From the NCBI GenBank assembly GCA_016928495.1, contig JAFGKQ010000067.1, positions 1-11,864 of the forward strand: a DNA stretch of 11,864 nt, in the 5' to 3' direction. This document shows, piece by piece, positions 1-6,664 of the stretch. Numbering within the stretch: position 1 is the stretch's first letter; each line of letters opens with the position of its first letter. A program made the translations under genes and the position numbers. The stretch is from Candidatus Fermentibacterales bacterium (GTDB lineage Bacteria > Fermentibacterota > Fermentibacteria > Fermentibacterales > JAFGKQ01). The notes below the pieces were generated by a model. It did no database searches. It was not told the DNA's origin and saw nothing but the letters and a program-made list of their open reading frames with translations.

Positions 1-631
1 CCAGCCTTCTGCAAGGGTGGACCGCGACGGCCTGGCCGCAGGCCTCGAGGAGGTGCCGGTCGGACCATGAGTCGCCCATGGCGGAGCACACGCCGATCTC
101 CACTCCACGCGAGACAGCGATCTCCATGGCCAGTGCCCTCTTCTCCCGCCCCCAGGGCCGCCTGCCGACAAGCCGTCCGGTAAGCACGCCGCCCACGGCC
201 TCCGGGCAGCTCGCGACCACCCCCGATGCACCGACGGCCTTCCCGACGATGGAGGCCAGAGGCTCCAGAGCAGCCGAGATCACGACGATCTCACACCCCG
301 ATTCCCTCATCGATCGCAGCTCCTCGGACACGCCGGGGCGGACCCGAGCAAGGAGAGTATCCCGGGCAAGCTCCTCCGCATGGCTGCGAAGGACCTGCTG
401 TCTCATGCCGACGAGGTAGGACCTGTTCCATCCCTTGCCCTCGGACCGGGTCATTGCAGGATGGCGCAGGTAGGCCAGCGCGAACCTCAGCAGCCCCACG
501 GGGCCGAGGGCCCCGCTCGCGACGAGCCGCCCGAGCAGCGCCTTCTCCGAGGAGCACGAGATCAGGGTGCCGTCGAGATCGACGAAGCAGATGCCCGGGG
601 ACGGGCAAGTGGCAGGAGGGAGTGCCTGCAC
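1..631 (-). CDS. HAD-superfamily subfamily IB phosphatase (SerB-like), 3' end cut by window
   Basis: Probable cytoplasmic phosphomonoesterase of the haloacid dehalogenase superfamily. About 210 residues are visible and the C-terminus lies beyond the window start. All four HAD motifs are present: motif I FVDLDGT with nucleophile Asp18 and acid/base Asp20; motif II VVISA with Ser119; motif III around Lys164 (WGREKRALA); motif IV MGDSWSD with Asp187 and Asp191. The roughly 75-residue insert between motif I and the second Rossmann half fits the helical C1 cap of subfamily IB, the phosphoserine-phosphatase-like group. The GTG start is the first start codon in this frame after the upstream gene's stop, with a weak GACGGA-type ribosome site. 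It follows the Tat-signal gene by 17 bp, so co-transcription is likely. The substrate cannot be read from sequence; phosphoserine is only one option, and a sugar or lipid phosphate would also fit the neighbourhood. The family is clear, the start less so. Confidence 0.85.
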   Translation of the reverse strand, partial: MQALPPATCPSPGICFVDLDGTLISCSSEKALLGRLVASGALGPVGLLRFALAYLRHPAMTRSEGKGWNRSYLVGMRQQVLRSHAEELARDTLLARVRPGVSEELRSMRESGCEIVVISAALEPLASIVGKAVGASGVVASCPEAVGGVLTGRLVGRRPWGREKRALAMEIAVSRGVEIGVCSAMGDSWSDRHLLEACGQAVAVHPCRRL

Positions 632-648
632 TGCCTGTCCGTCGAGGG

Positions 649-1560
649 CTATCCCGTCCCGGCGGGAGCCAGCCGGACCCCGCGCCCGGTGCCGGGAGAG
701 TTGTCGAACACCTCGCACACGTGCACCACTATGCCCGGGAAGAGCCGAGGGAACTCCCCGTGGAAGTAGCTGTGCGCGATGTTGGTATAGCTAACGACGT
801 CCCTCAGGTACCGCGACGCCGTCTGGTCCCCCGGGTGGATCAGCTCACCGATTCCCCTGATCTCGTAGGACTTCGAGTCCAGGAAGACGAGCGACGTCTC
901 GGGATGGGCCATGAGATTGAGGAAGGTGTGGGTCTCGAAATCCGTAGTGCTGTAGAGCTCGAGAGACACCAGCTTGGTCAGGTCGAAGCTGGACCTGTCG
1001 GAATAGAGGTCCACCAGGAACTGCAGCTTCTCGGGCATGGGCGCCGATGCGGTGCTCGTCATGTGATCCATGAGCTCCGAGATCCTGTCCCTGTGAGGGC
1101 AGAGGCCCATGCCCTTGAAGGCGTTGTTGATTTTCATGACGCTGTCGCGGCGCCCGCCGCCGCAGGTTGCCATGGCCGCGTTGTGCGGTCCTGCCAGAGA
1201 TGGCGGAGCTCCCCCCTCTCCACTGACCAGCGAAGACAGGTTCCGCAGCATGTCCAGTCTGGCCTCGATGTTCCAGTCGAGGAACTCGGAGGGCAGCTCG
1301 ATCGTCGTGTAGTCCCTCCAGGAGCCTTCGAGGAGCGCTCTGACGATCCCTGAAGCCTCTTCGGAGGAGTCCACCGCGTCGTGGTGGAAGATCCCGGAGT
1401 CCCAGTAGGTCATTTCACCGTGCTCCATGTATCCGGCCAGCGCCCCTCTCGCCGCGCCTCCCAGCAGAATCGCCCCACCGGCCTTTCCGAGGTGGCCGAA
1501 GAACTCCCTGCGTGTCAGTCCGCTCCCGATCGGCCGGTCGTCCCGTTCGTCGTCCTTCAT
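649..1560 (-). CDS. Tat-exported protein of unknown function (possible FMN-binding split-barrel fold)
   Basis: A 303-residue protein I do not recognise with certainty. It starts with a twin-arginine signal: a charged N-region, then LTRREFF with Arg17-Arg18, a hydrophobic stretch (AGGAILLGGAARGALAG, about 27-43) and a possible cleavage after the ALA near residue 42. This predicts folded export through Tat, often linked to a bound cofactor. The C-terminal half holds FLNLMAHPETSLVFLD followed by YEIRGIGELIHPGD. This spacing recalls pyridoxamine-phosphate-oxidase-type split barrels, where an N-L-x-x-N/H-P segment precedes paired strands, but that is a guess from pattern. The middle contains CGGG and a further Cys in LCPHRD. 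ATG 1560 was chosen because it sits just before the signal peptide; an upstream extension would add 16 residues that do not resemble a signal. The AAGGAG site is 14 nt away, which is long. A HAD phosphatase follows 17 bp downstream. Confidence 0.75.
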   Translation of the reverse strand: MKDDERDDRPIGSGLTRREFFGHLGKAGGAILLGGAARGALAGYMEHGEMTYWDSGIFHHDAVDSSEEASGIVRALLEGSWRDYTTIELPSEFLDWNIEARLDMLRNLSSLVSGEGGAPPSLAGPHNAAMATCGGGRRDSVMKINNAFKGMGLCPHRDRISELMDHMTSTASAPMPEKLQFLVDLYSDRSSFDLTKLVSLELYSTTDFETHTFLNLMAHPETSLVFLDSKSYEIRGIGELIHPGDQTASRYLRDVVSYTNIAHSYFHGEFPRLFPGIVVHVCEVFDNSPGTGRGVRLAPAGTG

Positions 1561-1574
1561 GTGCAGTGCTTCCG

Positions 1575-1580
1575 CTCCTT
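1575..1580 (-). promoter_or_regulatory. Ribosome binding site of the Tat-signal gene, unusually distant and in a small hairpin
   Basis: AAGGAG on the minus strand lies 14 nt upstream of ATG 1560. Part of it is inside the short stem CCTT-CGA-AAGG (1577-1587), which could partly mask it in the mRNA. No better start codon lies closer. The role is inferred. Confidence 0.4.
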
Positions 1581-1630
1581 TCGAAGGGCATCCCCGCGCG
1601 GCCCACATCTACAGCCTGACGGCCTTCCCC

Positions 1631-1659
1631 TTCACCCGACCGACTATCTTATGTTAGAT
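1631..1659 (+). promoter_or_regulatory. Putative sigma70-type promoter of the gre operon
   Basis: TTCACC (1631-1636, 4 of 6 to TTGACA), a 17-bp spacer, and TTAGAT (1654-1659, 3 of 6 to TATAAT) lie in the only AT-rich patch of the divergent 1561-1684 gap. Initiation about 7 bp downstream, near 1666, would give a short leader containing the AGGAGG site and TTG start. The box is weak and was judged by eye. The rest of the gap shows no other clear element, and I found no convincing promoter for the leftward genes. Confidence 0.3.
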
Positions 1660-1674
1660 GCCGACTCCAAGTCG

Positions 1675-1680
1675 AGGAGG
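1675..1680 (+). promoter_or_regulatory. Ribosome binding site that decides the TTG start of the Gre-type gene
   Basis: A perfect AGGAGG lies 4 nt before TTG 1685. The in-frame ATG at 1658 has no purine-rich site upstream and overlaps the likely -10 box, so TTG is preferred. The choice changes the protein by nine residues only. Confidence 0.65.
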
Positions 1681-1684
1681 GCCA

Positions 1685-3793
1685 TTGGCCGAACTAGAGA
1701 AACTGTCGAAGCTCCAGGACCCGGGCCAGCTCGAGGAGAGATGGCTGGAGGCGCTCACGGATGGGTTCCCCGCAGAGGACCTGTCGGCAGCTCTGGCCTC
1801 CCTTCACGGGCAGGGGCGAGACGGGCTGGCGGACCAGCTCCTGGAGCTTGCCCTGGACGCCATGGAATCGGTATCCGACCAGGCTGCCAGATCCGTGTTC
1901 CTGTGGCGGGCGGCACTGGCCCTCCCGCGGGCCGAGAGGCTCAGGCGGCTTCTTGTCGAGGAGGTACGGGACCGCTACCTGATGTACCCTCCGCTGGAGG
2001 CCTTTCTCGAGAGGAGCGGGCTGCTCGATCCGGAGGCCGTTCTCTCCGCGTCGGCCAGGAGGCTCGAAGAGCTGCTCTCTTACCAGGAGGGAACCTACCT
2101 GCTGCACGAGGATTTCGGACCGGGCATCATCGAGAGCCTGTCCAGGGACTCCCTCACTGCCAGCTACGAGTCCAGGAAGAGCCACAGGATGACCATACCC
2201 ACGCTCATCGAGAAGACGGCTCCGCTGGCGGACGACTCGCTCAGGGTCCTGAGCTGGAGAGATCCCGAGGGCTTCCGAACGCTGTTCGAGGAGGGGACGG
2301 CAGCCTTCCTCGAACGCGCGGTGAGCGAGCACGGGGGAGAGCTCCTGAGTCGGGACATCGTCTCTCTCGTTCGGGGAACCGGGCTCGACGAGAAGGTTGT
2401 CTGGCGCCGACTGATTGCTCTGTCCTCGGGCAGCACCGAGTACCAGCATGTCGGGGACTCCATCGCGCAAGCCGGGGAGGTGGATGCGCTGGATCGAATT
2501 GCCCGGCTGTTGCGATCCCGGACATCGATGAGAGAGAAGGCCGATGGCATCGGGAAGCTGCTGAAGGGTCTCCCGGAGCCGGAGGCGACAAGGGCAGGAG
2601 AGCTGGTCCTCGAGGCCGTTGCGAAGGCTCCCAGAGCCGAGTCGGGAGCCATCTTCGAGCTGGTCTACCTGGTTGCGGGCGGTAACGCCCTGCTGCTGGA
2701 GGAGCTGGGCGTGCCTCTGCTGGAGCGGAGCGCTCCGAGGATGCTGAGGGCGCTCTCGGAGATCGGATCGAGCGCTTGCGTGAGGAGCTACCTGGAGCTC
2801 GTCGCGGGCCGGGAGGGAGGTCCCGGGCTGATCTCGCAGCTCCTTCCCGGGCTTCCCAGGTCCTGCTGGTTCAGCGCTCTCGAGATTCTCCTACGTGCCG
2901 ACGAGGCCCTCGGCAAGACATCAGTCTCCCGCTTGCTCGGCTCGAAGCAGGATCCCGAGCTGGCCGCCAGGGCGCTCGAGGCCTGCTCCAGGCTGGATCT
3001 CAGGGACTGCATGGGTGATGCTACCGAGCTGGTCGAGCACGTTCTCCAGCTTTTCCCCATGATGAGGTCGGAGAGCCAGCGCAGGACCGCCTCGGCCCTG
3101 GTCGAGAGCCTCTCGTCGCACCTTGCCGAGGTGCTGGGGAGCATGGACAGCCGCAGGTTGTCGAAGCTGTCCGATGCCCTCGAGGAGAGCGGCCCCGCCA
3201 AGGAGAGCGGCCTCCTCCTCACCGTTCTCAGAGAGCTCTCCTCCAGGCGCTCTGGAGCCGGGACCGGAAGCAGCATCCCCGTGGGCTTCTGGGAATCCGA
3301 CGCCGTGTACGAGTCCAGGAAGGCCATCGAGGAACGGAAGAACGCTCTCGAGCACCTTCTGAAGAGGCAGATACCGGACGCCGCTCAGGCCATCTCCGAG
3401 GCTGCCTCGCACGGAGACCTCTCCGAGAACGCCGAGTACACAGCCGCGCTGGAGAGACGTGATCTCCTGCTGGCAAGGGCGCGGCAGTGGCAGCGGGAGC
3501 TGGAGAAGATGAGGGTCTACCCGGAGGCCGAGCTCTCTCAGAGCATGGTCTCACCGGGCACGAGGGTACACCTGAGGACAGAGGAGCAGAGCTCGCCGCG
3601 GGAAGTGGCCTTAGACATCGTCGGACCTCTCAGCTCCAACCCGGCTGGAGACAGGATCAGCTACATGGCGCCGATGGCCGGGGACCTCCTCGGCAAGGCG
3701 ATAGGGGACATGGTGACGCTGAGCAGGTTCCCGGGTATAGAGTACACCATCGAGAGGATCGAGATACTCCCGGAGGTGACTCGCTCGGGATGA
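1685..3793 (+). CDS. Large GreA/GreB-family transcript-cleavage factor with long helical N-terminal region
   Basis: A 702-residue protein. Residues about 542-702 form a complete Gre module of about 160 residues, close to the length of stand-alone GreA. It has an N-terminal coiled coil with the hallmark GDLSENAEY at 577-585, retaining the two acidic tip residues (Asp578, Glu581) that help position catalytic Mg2+ in the RNA polymerase secondary channel. A C-terminal FKBP-like domain follows (ISYMAPMAGDLLGKAIGD and a closing YTIERIE). It should therefore rescue backtracked polymerase by stimulating transcript cleavage. The remaining 540 residues are Leu/Glu/Arg-rich and look like stacked helices. 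They include a beta-rich patch at about 135-180 (YLLHEDFGPGII onward) resembling the small barrel that precedes the helical region in long Gre proteins of Chlamydiae and spirochaetes. The length matches the roughly 700-residue chlamydial form. Its stop overlaps the next gene by ATGA. The Gre domain is certain; the role of the N-terminal region is unknown. Confidence 0.9.
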   Translation: MAELEKLSKLQDPGQLEERWLEALTDGFPAEDLSAALASLHGQGRDGLADQLLELALDAMESVSDQAARSVFLWRAALALPRAERLRRLLVEEVRDRYLMYPPLEAFLERSGLLDPEAVLSASARRLEELLSYQEGTYLLHEDFGPGIIESLSRDSLTASYESRKSHRMTIPTLIEKTAPLADDSLRVLSWRDPEGFRTLFEEGTAAFLERAVSEHGGELLSRDIVSLVRGTGLDEKVVWRRLIALSSGSTEYQHVGDSIAQAGEVDALDRIARLLRSRTSMREKADGIGKLLKGLPEPEATRAGELVLEAVAKAPRAESGAIFELVYLVAGGNALLLEELGVPLLERSAPRMLRALSEIGSSACVRSYLELVAGREGGPGLISQLLPGLPRSCWFSALEILLRADEALGKTSVSRLLGSKQDPELAARALEACSRLDLRDCMGDATELVEHVLQLFPMMRSESQRRTASALVESLSSHLAEVLGSMDSRRLSKLSDALEESGPAKESGLLLTVLRELSSRRSGAGTGSSIPVGFWESDAVYESRKAIEERKNALEHLLKRQIPDAAQAISEAASHGDLSENAEYTAALERRDLLLARARQWQRELEKMRVYPEAELSQSMVSPGTRVHLRTEEQSSPREVALDIVGPLSSNPAGDRISYMAPMAGDLLGKAIGDMVTLSRFPGIEYTIERIEILPEVTRSG

Positions 3794-4065
3794 GGTGCGT
3801 CCACTGCGGCAGCGAGCACGAGGCAACGACCGTAGGATTCAAGGCGGTCTGCGAGACCTGCGGCAGGTACCTTCACTCCTGCGTGCAGTGCAGGCTCTAC
3901 AGCGAGACCCGCCACTGCCTGTCGAGCACGACAGAGGCCGTGAGGGACGTCGAGCATGCCAACTTCTGCGAGGAGTTCCAGCCCCGCGATGTCAGGAATT
4001 CCGAGGACGGCCGCATCTCCGATGATCGGGCCCGGAGATCCTTCGATGACCTGTTCGGCACGTAG
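3790..4065 (+). CDS. Small cysteine-rich zinc-ribbon protein
   Basis: A 91-residue cytoplasmic protein with no signal or membrane segment. It has three CxxC pairs (Cys3/6, Cys21/24, Cys31/34) and single cysteines at 43 and 60, enough for two zinc sites. The first four cysteines look like a classic zinc ribbon. The following part, with RDVEHANFCEEF near residues 52-63, resembles a short cysteine motif seen in many uncharacterised small bacterial proteins. The last 28 residues are charged and probably disordered. The ATG overlaps the Gre-type stop (ATGA), and a strong GGAGGTGA lies 10 nt upstream, so the two are translationally coupled. Its function is unknown. Its position suggests a role near RNA polymerase or RNA, which is inference only. 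Confidence 0.8.
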   Translation: MRCVHCGSEHEATTVGFKAVCETCGRYLHSCVQCRLYSETRHCLSSTTEAVRDVEHANFCEEFQPRDVRNSEDGRISDDRARRSFDDLFGT

Positions 4066-4100
4066 AGCATACCGCTCCGGGAGCCAGGCCCGGTGAGGGC

Positions 4101-5192
4101 ATGAAGGTCGTCATCAACTCCGCTGTCCTCTCCAACCCGCTTACGGGAGTCGCCAGGTACGCCTTCGAGCTGGGCGCCGCGCTCGGCGGGCTTGATTCCG
4201 TGAGCGTGGAGTACTGGGCGTCACGCAGCTTCCGCGACAGGCTGCGGCAACACCTCGATCCCGGCTCCGTCTACAGGACCTTCCGGCATCTGAGAGGGCT
4301 CGGTCCCGCCGTGTTGCCGGCTCTGATGAGCGCGGCCCATGGCGTGGACGTGGTCCACTTCCCCAACGGGGATCTCCTCCCGTGCCCCGTGCCCAGGACA
4401 GCCATGGTCCATGACCTGGCGCCGTTCATTCTCGAGGATCTCCTGCCGCGAAGGCTCACCGAGCATTACCGCGGAAGGACCCAGAGGATCGTGGGCAGGT
4501 GCCGGGCGATAATGGTCAACTCCAGGACAACCATGAGCGACCTGCTAGAGCGGTTCCCGGAGGCGGAGGGCAGGTGCTTCCTCACGATCCCGGGCAGCGA
4601 CCACAGAAGGGCCTCGGACGGAAAGGTCCCGCTGCCCCCCGGCCTGCGGCCAGGCTACCTGCTCTCGGTCGGCACCATGGAGCCGAGGAAGAACTACGAC
4701 AGGCTGATCAGAGCCTACGGCAACCTGGTCACGGCGAGGGCCGGCGAGGAGGTCCCACCCCTCGTGATCTGCGGCGGCCCCGGCTATCTCAGCGCTGAGA
4801 CGATCCGCCTCGCGTCGAGTCTCGGGCTCGGCGAGCGAGTGAGGTTCACGGGCTACGTCTCCGAGGAGGTCCTCTCCACCCTCTATCGCAATGCGAGGGC
4901 CTACGTGCACCCATCGCTCTACGAGGGCTTCTGCTTCCCCGTCGCCGAGGCGATCCGCGCAGGTCTCCCCGTGGCCGCCGCCGACAACAGCGCGATCAGG
5001 GAGCTCTATTCGGGCATGTACGAGCCGTTCGACGCCCTGGACATCGGTTCGATCACATCGGCCCTGACCCCGATTGCCCTGCACGATGTCTCCGCCCCCG
5101 CGCCGGATGCCAGACGGGAGCTCCTCGCAAGCCTGAGCTGGCGTGCCTGCGCCGAGCGGACGCTCGAGGCCCTCAGGAGCGCCTGCGGATGA
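4101..5192 (+). CDS. GT4-family glycosyltransferase (MtfB/mannosyltransferase-like)
   Basis: A 363-residue GT-B fold glycosyltransferase, likely acting at the cytoplasmic membrane face and adding a sugar from a nucleotide donor to a lipid-linked glycan. The N-terminal acceptor half starts with a glycine loop in VVINSAVLSNPLTGVARYA and contains VVHFPNGDLLP and MVHDLAPF, typical of the MtfB-like branch. The donor half begins at LLSVGTMEPRKNYDRLI with the phosphate-binding Arg-Lys. It continues with VICGGPG and FTGYVSEEVLSTLY, and has the EX7E signature in YEGFCFPVAEAI. The start is ATG with GGTGAGGG immediately upstream. It lies 35 bp after the zinc-ribbon gene without an obvious terminator, so it may share the gre transcript, and it overlaps the next gene by ATGA. 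The sugar specificity cannot be assigned. Confidence 0.9.
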   Translation: MKVVINSAVLSNPLTGVARYAFELGAALGGLDSVSVEYWASRSFRDRLRQHLDPGSVYRTFRHLRGLGPAVLPALMSAAHGVDVVHFPNGDLLPCPVPRTAMVHDLAPFILEDLLPRRLTEHYRGRTQRIVGRCRAIMVNSRTTMSDLLERFPEAEGRCFLTIPGSDHRRASDGKVPLPPGLRPGYLLSVGTMEPRKNYDRLIRAYGNLVTARAGEEVPPLVICGGPGYLSAETIRLASSLGLGERVRFTGYVSEEVLSTLYRNARAYVHPSLYEGFCFPVAEAIRAGLPVAAADNSAIRELYSGMYEPFDALDIGSITSALTPIALHDVSAPAPDARRELLASLSWRACAERTLEALRSACG

Positions 5193-6664
5193 ACGGCTCG
5201 CCCGAGGCTCGATCGCCCGCAGGGTCACCCGGGCCTGCTTGCGGGGCCCCCCCTATCTCGCCGAAGCTGGTCACCTACATTCTCATAGGGCTTGGCGCGC
5301 TGGTCTACCTCTACCTGATGGTGTTCTGGCAGAGACCGGTGCGAGCGGCCCTGGTCTGGGCCCCGGCGGTGCTCATCCCGGCTCTGCTGTGCGTGAGGGA
5401 GAAGGCTCTGGTCCCGTTGCTGCCTCTTCTCTTTGCCCTCGGCGTCAGGTCGTATCCGGTCGGACCGTTCTTCCCCAACGGCGCGACCCTGGCCGGCTTC
5501 GGCTTCTTCGGCATCTACGGGATCAGCAAGCTGGTCTGGAACGAGCCGCTTCCGGGTATGAACCGCGCTCTCAGGCTGGCGGCCGCGGCACTGGCGGTGC
5601 AGGCGCTGAGCATCTGGCTGTCGGTGCAGGTCCACGGTCAGCACTTCTGGAACGCCGTGAGGGACGGATCGAGCGTCTTCCTGTTCCTGCCCCTGGCCTT
5701 CATCCTCCCCGATCTCCTCAGGTCCAGGCGGGACCTGATCATGGCCGCGAGGGGCCTGGTAGTGGCGCTTCTCGCCTCCAGCCTGGTCGGAGTGCTGATC
5801 TACCTCACGACGGCCGGCTTCTCCAGGGTGGATGTCTCCATAGGTTACGTCTACAGGATCAGGGTGGGGTCGCTCTTCGGCGCTCCCAACGTCTTCGGAG
5901 GCTACCTCGAGCTGGCGCTTCCGGTCGTCCTCGCGATCGCCATCACGGAGAAGAGCCGGGGCTGGAAGGCCATGGCTCTGGCCGCCTTCGCCCTCGGATA
6001 CCTCAGCGCCCTCTACACCTTCTCCAGAGGGGCGTTCTTCCTGACCACGGCGGGCTCTGCGATCGTGATCATATACAGGTTCAGGAAGCGCCTCTGGGTT
6101 CCGCTACTCGCCCTCTCGGCCCTGGTCTTCTTCCTCGCCAGGAACGCAGATACCTTCGCCAGACAGCTGAGCCTGGTGATGGAGCCGCAGGATCTCTACA
6201 TGCAGCCCACCCTGCTGCACAGGTACATAACCTACAGGAGCCTTGCGGCGGACTTCGAGGAGAACCTGCTGACGGGCAGGGGTTGGGGTGCCAGGGAGTT
6301 CTACTGGGGAAACAGCTCGGTATTCACGTTCTGGGACATCAGGCACGGGGTCAGCAGCAGGCCGATCCGCAGCTTCGGCGGCCTGAACAACCTGCTTCTG
6401 AACCATGCTGTGAAGGGAGGGATAGTCTCGCTCGCCTCTCTCGCCCTGCTGGGGATGGCCTGTCTGTCCGCCTCCTTCTCCGCGCTCAGGCACAGGGAAG
6501 ACCTGCTGGCCCTGGCTCTTGCCGCCTCCCTCGCGATGTTCGCCATGCACCAGATGGTGGACAACCTGCTGAGATGGGCACAGGTCAACGCCTTCTTCTG
6601 GATGAACCTGGGCCTGCTGATCTCCATTGCCGGCATGAGAGCCTCAGGAGACGAGACCGCTTGA
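5189..6664 (+). CDS. O-antigen ligase/polymerase-family membrane protein (Wzy/WaaL-like)
   Basis: A 491-residue integral inner-membrane protein with about 10-12 hydrophobic helices after a Pro/Ser-rich cytoplasmic N-terminus of about 26 residues. Family marks are GSLFGAPNVFGGYLELALP (about 227-245), the FSRGAFF helix start (about 278-284), and a large periplasmic loop (about 315-405) holding GRGWGARE and ending in LNNLLLNHAVKGG. This pattern is that of the O-antigen ligase domain family, whose members transfer lipid-linked glycan to lipid A or protein, or polymerise repeat units. Sequence alone does not separate ligase from polymerase. AGGAG lies 9 nt upstream of the ATG, which overlaps the previous stop (ATGA). 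The downstream gene starts inside this stop (TTGA). With flanking glycosyltransferases and a flippase nearby, a role in surface polysaccharide assembly is strongly suggested. Confidence 0.9.
   Translation: MNGSPEARSPAGSPGPACGAPPISPKLVTYILIGLGALVYLYLMVFWQRPVRAALVWAPAVLIPALLCVREKALVPLLPLLFALGVRSYPVGPFFPNGATLAGFGFFGIYGISKLVWNEPLPGMNRALRLAAAALAVQALSIWLSVQVHGQHFWNAVRDGSSVFLFLPLAFILPDLLRSRRDLIMAARGLVVALLASSLVGVLIYLTTAGFSRVDVSIGYVYRIRVGSLFGAPNVFGGYLELALPVVLAIAITEKSRGWKAMALAAFALGYLSALYTFSRGAFFLTTAGSAIVIIYRFRKRLWVPLLALSALVFFLARNADTFARQLSLVMEPQDLYMQPTLLHRYITYRSLAADFEENLLTGRGWGAREFYWGNSSVFTFWDIRHGVSSRPIRSFGGLNNLLLNHAVKGGIVSLASLALLGMACLSASFSALRHREDLLALALAASLAMFAMHQMVDNLLRWAQVNAFFWMNLGLLISIAGMRASGDETA

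Noticed and set aside
291-608. Minus-strand ATG-started frame within the HAD gene
   Set aside because: It is frame-shifted relative to the HAD motifs; the protein it would encode has no recognisable feature.
226-1353. Plus-strand open frame of 375 codons opposite the HAD and Tat genes
   Set aside because: Arg/Pro-rich composition with no domain signal; the minus strand carries clear HAD motifs and a Tat signal.
1381-2685. Plus-strand open frame of 434 codons
   Set aside because: It crosses the divergent promoter gap and runs in another frame over the Gre-type gene; composition is low in hydrophobics, as expected of a GC-rich shadow.
4077-4093. Hairpin CCGGG-7 nt-CCCGG between the zinc-ribbon and GT4 genes as a terminator
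   Set aside because: Stem of only 5 bp and no T tract; it abuts the next ribosome site but is too weak to claim.
5143-6660. Long upstream extension of the second plus-strand glycosyltransferase to an ATG at 5143
   Set aside because: This part is the out-of-frame shadow of the O-antigen ligase-family gene; GT-B homology starts exactly at TTG 6661, which has its own ribosome site.
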